Assembly (NCBI GenBank): GCA_045540635.1
Contig: JAZQHO010000153.1
Span: forward strand, 1 to 16,165
Length of the DNA stretch: 16,165 nt
Direction: 5' to 3'
Source of the DNA: Limiplasma sp045540635
Lineage (GTDB): Bacteria; Bacillota; Clostridia; Christensenellales; Aristaeellaceae
The stretch's first letter is position 1. Each line of letters begins with the position of its first letter. Positions 1 through 6,145 of this stretch are shown one piece after another. The notes below the pieces were generated by a model. That model was not told the DNA's origin. It saw only the letters and a program-made list of their open reading frames with translations, and did not search any database. Position numbers and translations under genes: made by a program.

Positions 1-692
1 AGCTTGGCGGTGGTGTTGGCTGTGCGGCTCAGCTCGGCATTGCAGCCGGTGCAGTACACAACGCTGTCATAACTGCCTGCGGCGGCACAGGTGGCTGCCA
101 CTTCATTCTCGATCACGGCCTCCCCCTCGGTATGGGGCAGCTTGGCGGTGGTGTTGGCTGTGCGGCTCAGCTCGGCGTTGCAGCCGGTGCAGTAGATGAC
201 GCTATCGTAACCGCCTGCGGCGGCACAGGTGGCCGCCACCTCGTTCTCGATCACGGCTTCCCCCTCGGTATGGGGCAGCTTGGCAATGGTTTCGGCAGTA
301 CGGGTCATTTCCTCGCCGCACTGGGAGCAGTAGATCACATTGTCATAGCTGCCTGCGGCGGCACAGGTGGCCGCCACCTCGTTCTCGATCACGGCTTCCC
401 CCTCGGTATGGGGCAGCTTGGCGATGGTTTCGGCGGTACGGGTCATTTCCTCGCCGCACTGGGAGCAGTAGATCACACTGTCATAGCTGCCCGTAGCGGC
501 ACAGGTGGCTGGCACCTCGTTCTCGATGACGGCTTCGCCCTCGGTATGGGGCAGCTTGGCGATGGTTTCGGGAGTACGGGACAGCTCCTCACCGCAAACG
601 GTGCAATACACAACACTGTCGCAGCTGCCTGCGGCACTGCAGGTGGCAGGGGTCACATTCTCCTGCACAGCGGTGCCGGAGATGCAGTCATG
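1..692 (-). repeat. Tandem 138-bp coding repeat array, five units visible
   Basis: The segment beginning TATGGGGCAG recurs at 131, 269, 407 and 545, an exact period of 138 bp (46 codons), and base 1 is in the same phase. Units are 1-138, 139-276, 277-414, 415-552 and a divergent first unit at about 549-692. Units 1-138 and 139-276 share one subtype (CTGCNAELSRTANTTAKL), while 277-414 and 415-552 share another (CSQCGEEMTRTAETIAKL). The HTEGEAVIENEV part is nearly constant in all four. The array continues past the window edge, so copy number cannot be given. Confidence 0.95.
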
Positions 693-1901
693 CCCCAGCT
701 TGAGCACATCCTCGCCCCAAAGGGAGATCTGGCTGTCGTAATAAGCATAGCTGATCAGCTTGGAGGCCGTGGAAAAATCGTACTGGGTATCCCATGTGCC
801 GGAGTAGGGCTCGTCCTGCATAAAGAGCTCGCCATCCTCGCCCACGGTGCCCTGCTCGCTGTTGGTCACATCCACCAGATAGCGAATGCCATCCATCTCC
901 ACGATGTTCCACATGTGTGCACCTGCGCCGGTGCCGCCGCCCATCGTGCCGGTAACGCTGTAGCAGTATACTTCGCCCTGAAAGGTGCTCAGATCGCACA
1001 GGTACTGGAAGGCCTTGGAATAGCCCTCACAGACCACGTTGGTGGCGGTGCTGCCGTCAAAAACATTGATCACCTGCCACGGATCCACCACATTGTTGAC
1101 AACGCCGCTTTCTGCTGCTGCATCATCGTAGGTAACAAGGGCGCAGATCTCATCCCGGTAGGCGGTCAGCTTGGCAAGATCATCCTTGCCCGCATGCCGC
1201 TGCACGATGGTGGTGGCCTTCTGCACGGCAGACGAGGCCGCGCCGGTGACGGAGGTATCCAGCGCGGTATCCGAGCCGTAGGGAGAGGCCGCCTGAAAGC
1301 GCATGGTGGCCTTGGTGAGCCAGATCTCGCTGCTGCTGGCAGAGAGGCTCATCTGAAAGGTGAAGGCATTATCCTTGGATTTATGGTACCAGTACAGATC
1401 GTAGGGGCAATCAGCCAGCAGGGCATCCACAACGGAAAAATAGCCCAGATCCTCCCGCACAGCCGCCTGAAAAGCTGTGGAAGCCGCAGGGGCAATGGCG
1501 CCGTTTTCGATGATCGTATCCACGCCCAGCTGGGCGGCGGTATAGCGCAGCGCCTGTCCCAGCTCGCCCGCCGGATCGGTGACGATGAACTGGGAGCTGT
1601 CCCGCCGACCGGCGGCGATCTCCTCGATACCGGCCTTCAGATAGCTGTACAGCTTCTGGGGGCCTGCGGCAAGCCGGTCGTATGCCAGCGTGCCAAAGGG
1701 AGCGATCTCGCCATAGAGCGGGGCATACAGCTCCCGCTCCACATAGGCAGCGAAGATCTCGCTGTTATCCGGCAGATCGGTCTGAGGCGTATAGCTGTCG
1801 GTAATGGTGCAGGTATAGGTTTCCGCATGCGCACACAGCGGTACAAGCAGCAGGCAGAGCGCCAGCAGATGCACGAGTGCGGCGGTGATGCTTTTCTTCA
1901 T
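1..1901 (-). CDS. Secreted transglutaminase-like protein with Cys-rich 46-residue repeats (3' end outside the window)
   Basis: The frame is open from the ATG at 1901 to the window edge, giving 633 codons with no stop. The start follows an AAGGGGG ribosome site about 10 bases upstream. Residues 1-26 form a signal peptide (MKKS, a Leu-rich core, then AHA|ET), so the protein is exported. Residues 285-350 match the transglutaminase/protease-like core: Cys291 in VVCEGYSKAFQYL, His329 in GAHMWNI and Asp344 in YLVDV form the expected Cys-His-Asp triad. Residues 404-633 are a tandem array of 46-residue units, each with one Cys, then a CxxC, and a HTEGEAVIENEV-type lead. Similar Cys-repeat tails occur on surface proteins of gut Firmicutes. 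Its substrate is unknown; wall or protein cross-linking, or cysteine-type hydrolysis, are the options. A cell-wall anchor, if any, would lie outside the window. The triad is seen directly; the function is inferred. Confidence 0.85.
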   Translation of the reverse strand, partial: MKKSITAALVHLLALCLLLVPLCAHAETYTCTITDSYTPQTDLPDNSEIFAAYVERELYAPLYGEIAPFGTLAYDRLAAGPQKLYSYLKAGIEEIAAGRRDSSQFIVTDPAGELGQALRYTAAQLGVDTIIENGAIAPAASTAFQAAVREDLGYFSVVDALLADCPYDLYWYHKSKDNAFTFQMSLSASSSEIWLTKATMRFQAASPYGSDTALDTSVTGAASSAVQKATTIVQRHAGKDDLAKLTAYRDEICALVTYDDAAAESGVVNNVVDPWQVINVFDGSTATNVVCEGYSKAFQYLCDLSTFQGEVYCYSVTGTMGGGTGAGAHMWNIVEMDGIRYLVDVTNSEQGTVGEDGELFMQDEPYSGTWDTQYDFSTASKLISYAYYDSQISLWGEDVLKLGHDCISGTAVQENVTPATCSAAGSCDSVVYCTVCGEELSRTPETIAKLPHTEGEAVIENEVPATCAATGSYDSVIYCSQCGEEMTRTAETIAKLPHTEGEAVIENEVAATCAAAGSYDNVIYCSQCGEEMTRTAETIAKLPHTEGEAVIENEVAATCAAAGGYDSVIYCTGCNAELSRTANTTAKLPHTEGEAVIENEVAATCAAAGSYDSVVYCTGCNAELSRTANTTAK

Positions 1902-1966
1902 GGCAGGTATCCCCCTTGGCAGTGCGGTAATGACGAAGAATGGATAAACGGTTGCGATGATATTTG

Positions 1967-1995
1967 ATTATATCATAATTACCATCATTTGGCTA
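1967..1995 (-). promoter_or_regulatory. Sigma-A promoter for the transglutaminase-like gene
   Basis: Read on the minus strand, a perfect TATAAT (1972-1967) lies 17 bases after TAGCCA (1995-1990), which matches TTGACA at four of six positions. It is about 65 bases upstream of the ATG at 1901 and downstream of the tRNA terminator, so the gene should be transcribed independently of the tRNA. Confidence 0.6.
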
Positions 1996-2065
1996 TTGAT
2001 TTTGATGGCACACCGGAGGCAGCGCATCGGGCAAAGGGAGGTTTCTGGAGAGGGCAAACGGACAT

Positions 2066-2097
2066 AAAAAAAAGAACCAAGAGCTTGTCTTGGTTCT
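2066..2097 (-). terminator. Rho-independent terminator of the tRNA-Ala gene
   Basis: On the minus strand AGAACCAAGA (2097-2088) pairs perfectly over 10 bp with TCTTGGTTCT (2082-2073) around a 5-base loop. It is followed immediately by a run of eight T (2073-2066). It starts three bases after the tRNA 3' CCA. Confidence 0.93.
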
Positions 2098-2099
2098 TC

Positions 2100-2175
2100 T
2101 GGTGGAGCATAGGAGACTCGAACTCCTGACCCCAACACTGCCAGTGTTGTGCGCTACCAACTGCGCTAATGCCCC
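2100..2175 (-). tRNA. tRNA-Ala, anticodon GGC
   Basis: The 76-base gene folds as a complete cloverleaf: acceptor GGGGCAT with ATGCTCC, D stem GCGC/GCGC, anticodon stem CAACA/TGTTG, loop CTGGCAG, T stem AGGAG/CTCCT and T loop TTCGAGT. The anticodon GGC reads GCC (alanine) codons, which suit this GC-rich genome. The acceptor contains the G3-U70 wobble pair, the main identity signal for alanyl-tRNA synthetase. CCA is encoded at 2102-2100. Confidence 0.97.
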
Positions 2176-2210
2176 ATGCTTTTGTGGCCGTGGCCTCATC
2201 AGCGAGATAT

Positions 2211-2239
2211 ATAATAGCACAGGTTTTGCAGTTTGTAAA
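2211..2239 (-). promoter_or_regulatory. Promoter of tRNA-Ala
   Basis: On the minus strand TTTACA (2239-2234) and TATTAT (2216-2211) are spaced by exactly 17 bases. TGTG precedes the -10 by one base, fitting the TRTGn extended -10 of Gram-positive sigma-A promoters. The -10 lies about 35 bases before the mature tRNA 5' end. Confidence 0.85.
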
Positions 2240-2409
2240 CCCCTAATTTGAAATTTTTTTGATTTTTTTCGCATCTTCTGCGAAATTGCTGCAAACAAAG
2301 ACTTTTCGCCACTTCGGCATCATGGATGAAACGCTCTCTGCGAGACACGCTAACAGAGCGGGCAGCGCACAGCGGCTGCTGCACCGCAAGGAAAGGACGG
2401 CGACTCAAA

Positions 2410-2604
2410 ATGAAGAGACCGGAACAGACAAGACCCGAAGCAGAAGCGAAGAAAAAGAACTGCGGCTGCCGCAAGAAGCAGAAGAACCCCGCCCATGTGA
2501 TGCAGGAGATGGGCCGGGAGGAGCAGAGCACCGATGTGCTGGGCAGCTACACCGGCACCCCGGCAGACGGCGGCGAGCCGGTGCAGGATGCGGACGATCT
2601 GTAG
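2410..2604 (+). CDS. Small hypothetical protein (64 aa), Lys-rich with a CGC motif and acidic tail
   Basis: I do not recognise a named family. The ATG at 2410 follows an AAGGAAAGGA purine stretch; an in-frame ATG at 2326 would add 28 residues but has no good ribosome site. The N-terminal half is basic, with KKKNCGCRKKQKN at about residues 13-25. The second half is polar and acidic and ends with GSYTGTPADGGEPVQDADDL, a tail I associate with small uncharacterised proteins in Clostridia. There is no signal peptide or membrane segment, so it is probably cytoplasmic. GC-rich third codon positions through the second half support real coding. It is the only plus-strand gene in the left third, lying between the tRNA and pfkA, and converges on pfkA. 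No clear promoter was found upstream. The CGC pair could bind metal or a thiol partner, but nothing proves this. Confidence 0.7.
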   Translation: MKRPEQTRPEAEAKKKNCGCRKKQKNPAHVMQEMGREEQSTDVLGSYTGTPADGGEPVQDADDL

Positions 2605-2632
2605 TACCGCAGCGGCAGCACAGGCCAAAAGG

Positions 2633-2666
2633 AACAGCCCCTTCCCGCAGATGGGAAGGGGCTGTT
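2633..2666 (-). terminator. Terminator between pfkA and the convergent small gene
   Basis: A perfect 14-bp stem (2633-2646 with 2653-2666, AACAGCCCCTTCCC and complement) encloses a 6-base loop. It starts 11 bases after the pfkA stop. The minus-strand side is followed by TTCCTTTT-like sequence, so it fits best as the pfkA terminator. It may also stop the convergent small gene that ends at 2604, although the plus side has no T run. Confidence 0.8.
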
Positions 2667-2677
2667 ACTATGCTGTA

Positions 2678-3730
2678 TTACAGCTTGTTGATGAGATCGT
2701 ACAGCTCGCGGTTGAAGTGCTTCTTCATGCTGAGGGCATCGGCGATGGGCATGTTGAACACCTGACCGTGGCGCAGACCGATGGCCTGATTGGCGATGCC
2801 GCGGTTGAGCAGCTGCACAGCCAGATGGCCGGCCTCAAAGACGAAGGTGCTGTCGGATGCGCTGGGCACAGCACCCCGCTGGGTGGAGCCGATCACGGTG
2901 GCGCGGGCCTCGATGCCGTTGCACTTGCGCTTGAGGATGCTGGCCAGACGCTCGGCGTTGATGGGCTCGCCGGGATAGATGGTCTTGCCGTTATCGTTGA
3001 GGAACTTGCGCCAGTCAAATTCCTTCATCTTGTGCCAGCAGTTCTCACCGATGACCAGCGTGGCACGGGTGTTGCCCTTGGCGATAAGGCCGTTGAGGCG
3101 GGCAGCCAGCTGATCCACATCCCAGTCCATTTCGGGAACGACCACCATCTCGGCGCCGGTGGCCATGGCGGTGCGCATGGCGATATCGCCGGCGTTGCGG
3201 CCCATCACCTGCACAACGGAGGGACGGTCGTGGCTGCGGCTGGTGGCACGGATGGAGCGGACAGCTTCCGTGCAGACGTTGACAGCGGTATCGAAACCAA
3301 GGGTACGCTCGGTGTAGCCCAGGTCGTTATCGATGGTGCCGGGGATGGTGACACAGGGAATGCCGCGCTCGCAAAGACGCATAGCACCATTGAAGCTGCC
3401 ATCGCCGCCGATGACGACCAGCGCATCAACACCCAGCTCGCGCAGGGTCTGGGCAGCCTGCTTCTGAACCTCGGGCTTCTTGAACTCGTCGCAGCGGGCA
3501 GTACGCAGGAAGGTACCGCGCTGGTCGGCGATATCCAGAACCGTTTCCAGATTCAGCTCGGCAATATCGTCCTCGGGGTTGTCGCTGAGACCAAGCAGGC
3601 CGTTATAGCCGCGCTTGATGCCCATCAGCTTGATATCGTACATAGCGGCACAGCGGGCTACGGCCACAACTGCCGCGTTCATTCCGGGGCTGTCGCCACC
3701 GCTGGTCAGAATACCGATCTTCTTAATCAT
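2678..3730 (-). CDS. pfkA: ATP-dependent 6-phosphofructokinase
   Basis: This enzyme phosphorylates fructose 6-phosphate to fructose 1,6-bisphosphate, the committed step of glycolysis, in the cytoplasm. Visible family motifs are TSGGDSPGMN (9-18), IGGDGS (107-112), PGTIDND with the catalytic Asp (130-136) and VMGRNAGD (175-182). Gly in GGDGS and Gly in PGTIDND are the residues of ATP-using enzymes; pyrophosphate-using relatives carry Asp and Lys there. At 350 residues it is about 30 longer than the classic bacterial enzyme. The usual GHxQRGG loop reads GSTQRGA (281-287), so the His that contacts fructose 6-phosphate in the E. coli enzyme is Ser here, while the Arg is kept. The start has an excellent AAGGAGA site. 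The gene has its own promoter and terminator and looks monocistronic. Confidence 0.93.
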   Translation of the reverse strand: MIKKIGILTSGGDSPGMNAAVVAVARCAAMYDIKLMGIKRGYNGLLGLSDNPEDDIAELNLETVLDIADQRGTFLRTARCDEFKKPEVQKQAAQTLRELGVDALVVIGGDGSFNGAMRLCERGIPCVTIPGTIDNDLGYTERTLGFDTAVNVCTEAVRSIRATSRSHDRPSVVQVMGRNAGDIAMRTAMATGAEMVVVPEMDWDVDQLAARLNGLIAKGNTRATLVIGENCWHKMKEFDWRKFLNDNGKTIYPGEPINAERLASILKRKCNGIEARATVIGSTQRGAVPSASDSTFVFEAGHLAVQLLNRGIANQAIGLRHGQVFNMPIADALSMKKHFNRELYDLINKL

Positions 3731-3781
3731 CGTGTTCTCTCCTTAACACAATTCTCCACTTGCGGGCATGCCGCAAGCATC

Positions 3782-3809
3782 AGTATAGCACAGGTTTTCC
3801 TTTTCGCAA
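3782..3809 (-). promoter_or_regulatory. Promoter of pfkA
   Basis: On the minus strand TATACT (3787-3782) is preceded by TGTGC, an extended -10, with TTGCGA (3809-3804) 16 bases upstream. The leader to the ATG at 3730 is about 45 bases. The stretch AAAACCTGTGCTAT covering the spacer end and part of the -10 is identical to that of the tRNA-Ala promoter. Confidence 0.75.
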
Positions 3810-3886
3810 GGGGGCTTTGACCGTGCTTGAAAAATGTAAGCTTTTACACTTTGCATTTTTCGTGTTTTTCCGTCAGGGGGAAAATT

Positions 3887-4786
3887 TTATTCCTCCGCGG
3901 GGGTGGCCTGCTCGCCCTTGCCGCCCACATGCTTCAGGTAGGCGGTGGGGCTCATGCCCACCACATGCTTGAATTGCTTACTGAAGTGGTAGGGATCGGG
4001 CATGCCGATCTCCACGCCCGTCTGGCGCACACCAACGCCGCTGCGCAGCAGGCTCTTGGCCCGCTCCATCTTCAGGAACTGCAGGTACCCCAGCGGCGGG
4101 ATGCCCAGCTCGGCGGTAAAGCGTTTGCGGAAGGTCTCCACCGGCATGCGGCTGATGGATGCCATCTCCGCAAGGCTGAAGGAATCCTTGTAGCTGCCGG
4201 CGCGCATGGCATCCACCACGCGGGCGATCTCATAGCTGAGGGTAGCGCTGTTGGCAACGCTCTGCCCACAATGAGCCGCCAACAGTGCCCACAGCAGCTG
4301 CTGCAGCTGGTAGCTGGCATCGGCGGTATCCATATGGCGCACCACCACCTGCACGATCTGCCGAATGAGCACCACCTGCGTGGGCAGCATGCCCTGCCGG
4401 GCAGGCAGACGATTGTAGGCATTCATCTGACGCATGAAGTTTTCCATCAGCGGGCCGGCCAGCACCAGCCACAGGATGCGGGCATCCTTGGCTTTCTGCA
4501 GCTTGCAGCCCTCAGTGCGGGCAGGCACGATGAGGCACTCGCCCCGCTGCAGTGTGACCGTCATATCGCCATGGGTAAAAACGAAGCTGTCCTCCTCCAC
4601 CACCAGCCAGAGGGGTGCATCGCAAGGAGCCAGCAGGTACTCCTGCTGCGAGAGGAAAGCGCTGCCCGCCGTGTCGATCCACACACCGGACTGGCGCACC
4701 AGCTCCGCCGGGGTGTGCGTACCCTGCACGACCACGCCGGGGTCGGCATTGCTGGTGTTGAAGGGCTGAAAAATCGTCGTTGGCAT
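3887..4786 (-). CDS. AraC-family transcriptional regulator
   Basis: The 299-residue protein has the usual length and layout of AraC regulators. The N-terminal half (about 15-110) looks like a cupin-type ligand sensor with short strands. The C-terminal 100 residues carry two helix-turn-helix units: SLAEMASISRMPVETFRKRF (204-223), then VRQTGVEIGMPDPYHFSKQF (253-272) followed by GMSPTAYL (277-284), which fits the family signature. The ligand and target genes cannot be told from sequence; carbon-source control is the common role in the family, and the neighbour pfkA fits but does not prove this. The ATG at 4786 is fixed by an in-frame TAA 21 bases upstream; its ribosome site (AAAGAAAGCGG) is weak. 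No terminator follows the stop. It has its own promoter although it lies downstream of rseP on the same strand. Confidence 0.9.
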   Translation of the reverse strand: MPTTIFQPFNTSNADPGVVVQGTHTPAELVRQSGVWIDTAGSAFLSQQEYLLAPCDAPLWLVVEEDSFVFTHGDMTVTLQRGECLIVPARTEGCKLQKAKDARILWLVLAGPLMENFMRQMNAYNRLPARQGMLPTQVVLIRQIVQVVVRHMDTADASYQLQQLLWALLAAHCGQSVANSATLSYEIARVVDAMRAGSYKDSFSLAEMASISRMPVETFRKRFTAELGIPPLGYLQFLKMERAKSLLRSGVGVRQTGVEIGMPDPYHFSKQFKHVVGMSPTAYLKHVGGKGEQATPAEE

Positions 4787-4812
4787 CTGTCGGCACCGCT
4801 TTCTTTAGAGTT

Positions 4813-4838
4813 GAGCAAACGTGTGCATTGCTCGTTTG
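4813..4838 (-). promoter_or_regulatory. Overlapping inverted repeats at the AraC-gene start site, operator candidate
   Basis: GAGCAA (4813-4818) pairs with TTGCTC (4828-4833), and CAAACG (4816-4821) pairs with CGTTTG (4833-4838). The two interleaved palindromes cover the predicted transcription start, just downstream of the -10. This is a natural place for autorepression or control by another factor. The binding protein is unknown. Confidence 0.5.
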
Positions 4839-4841
4839 TAT

Positions 4842-4870
4842 ATTTTAACAGGGGGCAGAAAAGCCGTCAA
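4842..4870 (-). promoter_or_regulatory. Promoter of the AraC-family gene
   Basis: Minus-strand TTGACG (4870-4865) and TAAAAT (4847-4842) are separated by exactly 17 bases, with TG one base before the -10. It sits between the rseP stop and the regulator start, giving a leader of about 50 bases. Confidence 0.8.
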
Positions 4871-4930
4871 GTGGGAGCGTTGTTTTTTTATTTGTTCATT
4901 CCTGCACCGGGCACATGCCCTGCCCCGCCA

Positions 4931-5992
4931 CTACCGTACAAACAGGTTGCGCACATCCTGTACGGTAAAGAACAGCATCAGCCCCAACAGCAGCGCATAG
5001 CCGCACAGATGGATGATCGCCTCGATCTTCTGATCCACCGGCTTGCGGCGCACCATCTCGATGAGCAGGAAAATGATACGGCACCCGTCCAGACCGGGGA
5101 TGGGCAGCAGATTCATCAGCCCCAGATTGATGGAGATGAACACCGCCAGCTCCAGATACACCGGCAGGCCGCCGGTACGGGTCTGCTGGGCCACCAGATT
5201 GACGATACCCACCGGGCCTGCGCTCTGATCCAGCCCTTCGCCGGTGGTGATCATCTTGCCCAGCGCATGGATGATGGCAGAGGCGTTGTTCACCGTCAGC
5301 TCCCATGCGGCAGGCAGCACACGCCCGGGGGACAGCTTCTTCTGCCCCTGCTGGATGGTGATGCCGATCATAGGCCGCTGGGCTTCCTCATTGAACTCGG
5401 GCAGCACGCTGAAGGAGAGCTCCTGCCCCTGCCGCAGCACCGTGATGGGGATCTCCTGCCCCTCCGGGTATGCGCCGATGGCATTGCTGACCGCCTGTGC
5501 GGTGCTGCCGGTGAGAGCGGTATCGCCGATGCTGACGAACACATCCCCCGGGCGCAGACCTGCCTCATATGCCGGAGAGCCGTCCGTTACCTCATACAGA
5601 AAGGGGGTATCGATCTCGGCGCCCCAGAAGCCCATGAGCACCACCGCCAGCACCAGTGCCAGCACCGCATTCATCAGCGGGCCCGCAAAAGTGACCAGCA
5701 CGCGCTTCCATGCCGGCTTCTGCGTATAGTTGCGGGGATCGTCCTTGGTTTTGCCCTCAGGGTCGTCGTCGGTATCGCCATAGAACATGCAGTAGCCGCC
5801 CAACGGTACCAGACGCAGGGAAAACTGCGTGCCCCGGCGGCCCATGCGCCCCCAGAGCTGCTTGCCAAAGCCGATGGAAAACTCCTTGACCTCGATGCCC
5901 AGCAGCCGGGCGGCGGCAAAGTGGCCGAACTCATGGATCGTAACCAGCACGCCCAGCATCAGGATCGCCAGCAGAATATACAGAATAGTCAT
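4931..5992 (-). CDS. rseP: Site-2 type intramembrane zinc metalloprotease RseP/RasP
   Basis: This membrane protease cuts single-pass substrates inside the bilayer, typically anti-sigma factors and leftover signal peptides. The first helix holds HEFGH (20-24) with the catalytic Glu and two zinc His. A PDZ domain spans about 125-200 (SPAYEAGLRPGDVFVSIGD, 139-157). The third zinc ligand is Asp302 in NLLPIPGLDG (294-303). Four hydrophobic helices are visible near residues 3-20, 97-122, 281-300 and 327-343. At 353 residues it has one PDZ and the length of Gram-positive RasP. An AAAGGA ribosome site lies 13 bases before the ATG. It is the last gene of the uppS-cdsA-dxr-rseP run, 153 bases after dxr. 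Confidence 0.95.
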   Translation of the reverse strand: MTILYILLAILMLGVLVTIHEFGHFAAARLLGIEVKEFSIGFGKQLWGRMGRRGTQFSLRLVPLGGYCMFYGDTDDDPEGKTKDDPRNYTQKPAWKRVLVTFAGPLMNAVLALVLAVVLMGFWGAEIDTPFLYEVTDGSPAYEAGLRPGDVFVSIGDTALTGSTAQAVSNAIGAYPEGQEIPITVLRQGQELSFSVLPEFNEEAQRPMIGITIQQGQKKLSPGRVLPAAWELTVNNASAIIHALGKMITTGEGLDQSAGPVGIVNLVAQQTRTGGLPVYLELAVFISINLGLMNLLPIPGLDGCRIIFLLIEMVRRKPVDQKIEAIIHLCGYALLLGLMLFFTVQDVRNLFVR

Positions 5993-6019
5993 CTAAGCAA
6001 TCGTTTCCTTTCTTAGACT

Positions 6020-6137
6020 GCCTGCGCTGCACCCGAAACAGGGGGCGCAGGCTTCCAAAATGATTCCCGGATAGCATATGCGGTCGGGCAGCGGTTCACG
6101 CACACCCGACCGTATGGGTTGTTTGGTTTCCGGAAAC
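6020..6137 (-). promoter_or_regulatory. dxr-rseP intergenic region with three inverted repeats
   Basis: The 153-base gap holds GCCTGCGC/GCGCAGGC (6020-6027 with 6045-6052), CGGTCGGG/CCCGACCG (6081-6088 with 6105-6112) and a perfect 12-base palindrome GTTTCCGGAAAC (6126-6137). None is followed by a T run on either strand, and I see no convincing promoter. The stems could shape mRNA stability or processing between the two genes. Confidence 0.55.
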
Positions 6138-6145
6138 AGGAGGAC

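Noticed and set aside
1..552. Regular repeats considered as CRISPR
   Set aside because: The units are 138 bp, directly contiguous with no unique spacers, and keep one reading frame.
132..1967. 611-codon plus-strand open frame with Gly/His-rich repeats
   Set aside because: It is the reverse complement of the transglutaminase-like gene and its 138-bp repeats; it has no ribosome site and no family resemblance.
2249..2290. T-rich tract with TTCGCA/TGCGAA stem as a terminator
   Set aside because: The T runs precede the stem on the plus strand and become A runs on the minus strand, so neither direction has the correct order.
4905..4920. GGGCACATGCCC palindrome after rseP as terminator
   Set aside because: The stem is short with a two-base loop and no T run on the minus strand; the end of the operon transcript is not resolved.
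3827..6016. 729-codon plus-strand open frame
   Set aside because: It runs opposite to the AraC regulator and rseP and through their promoter region; its His/Gln/Ala-rich composition is typical of antisense to GC-rich genes.
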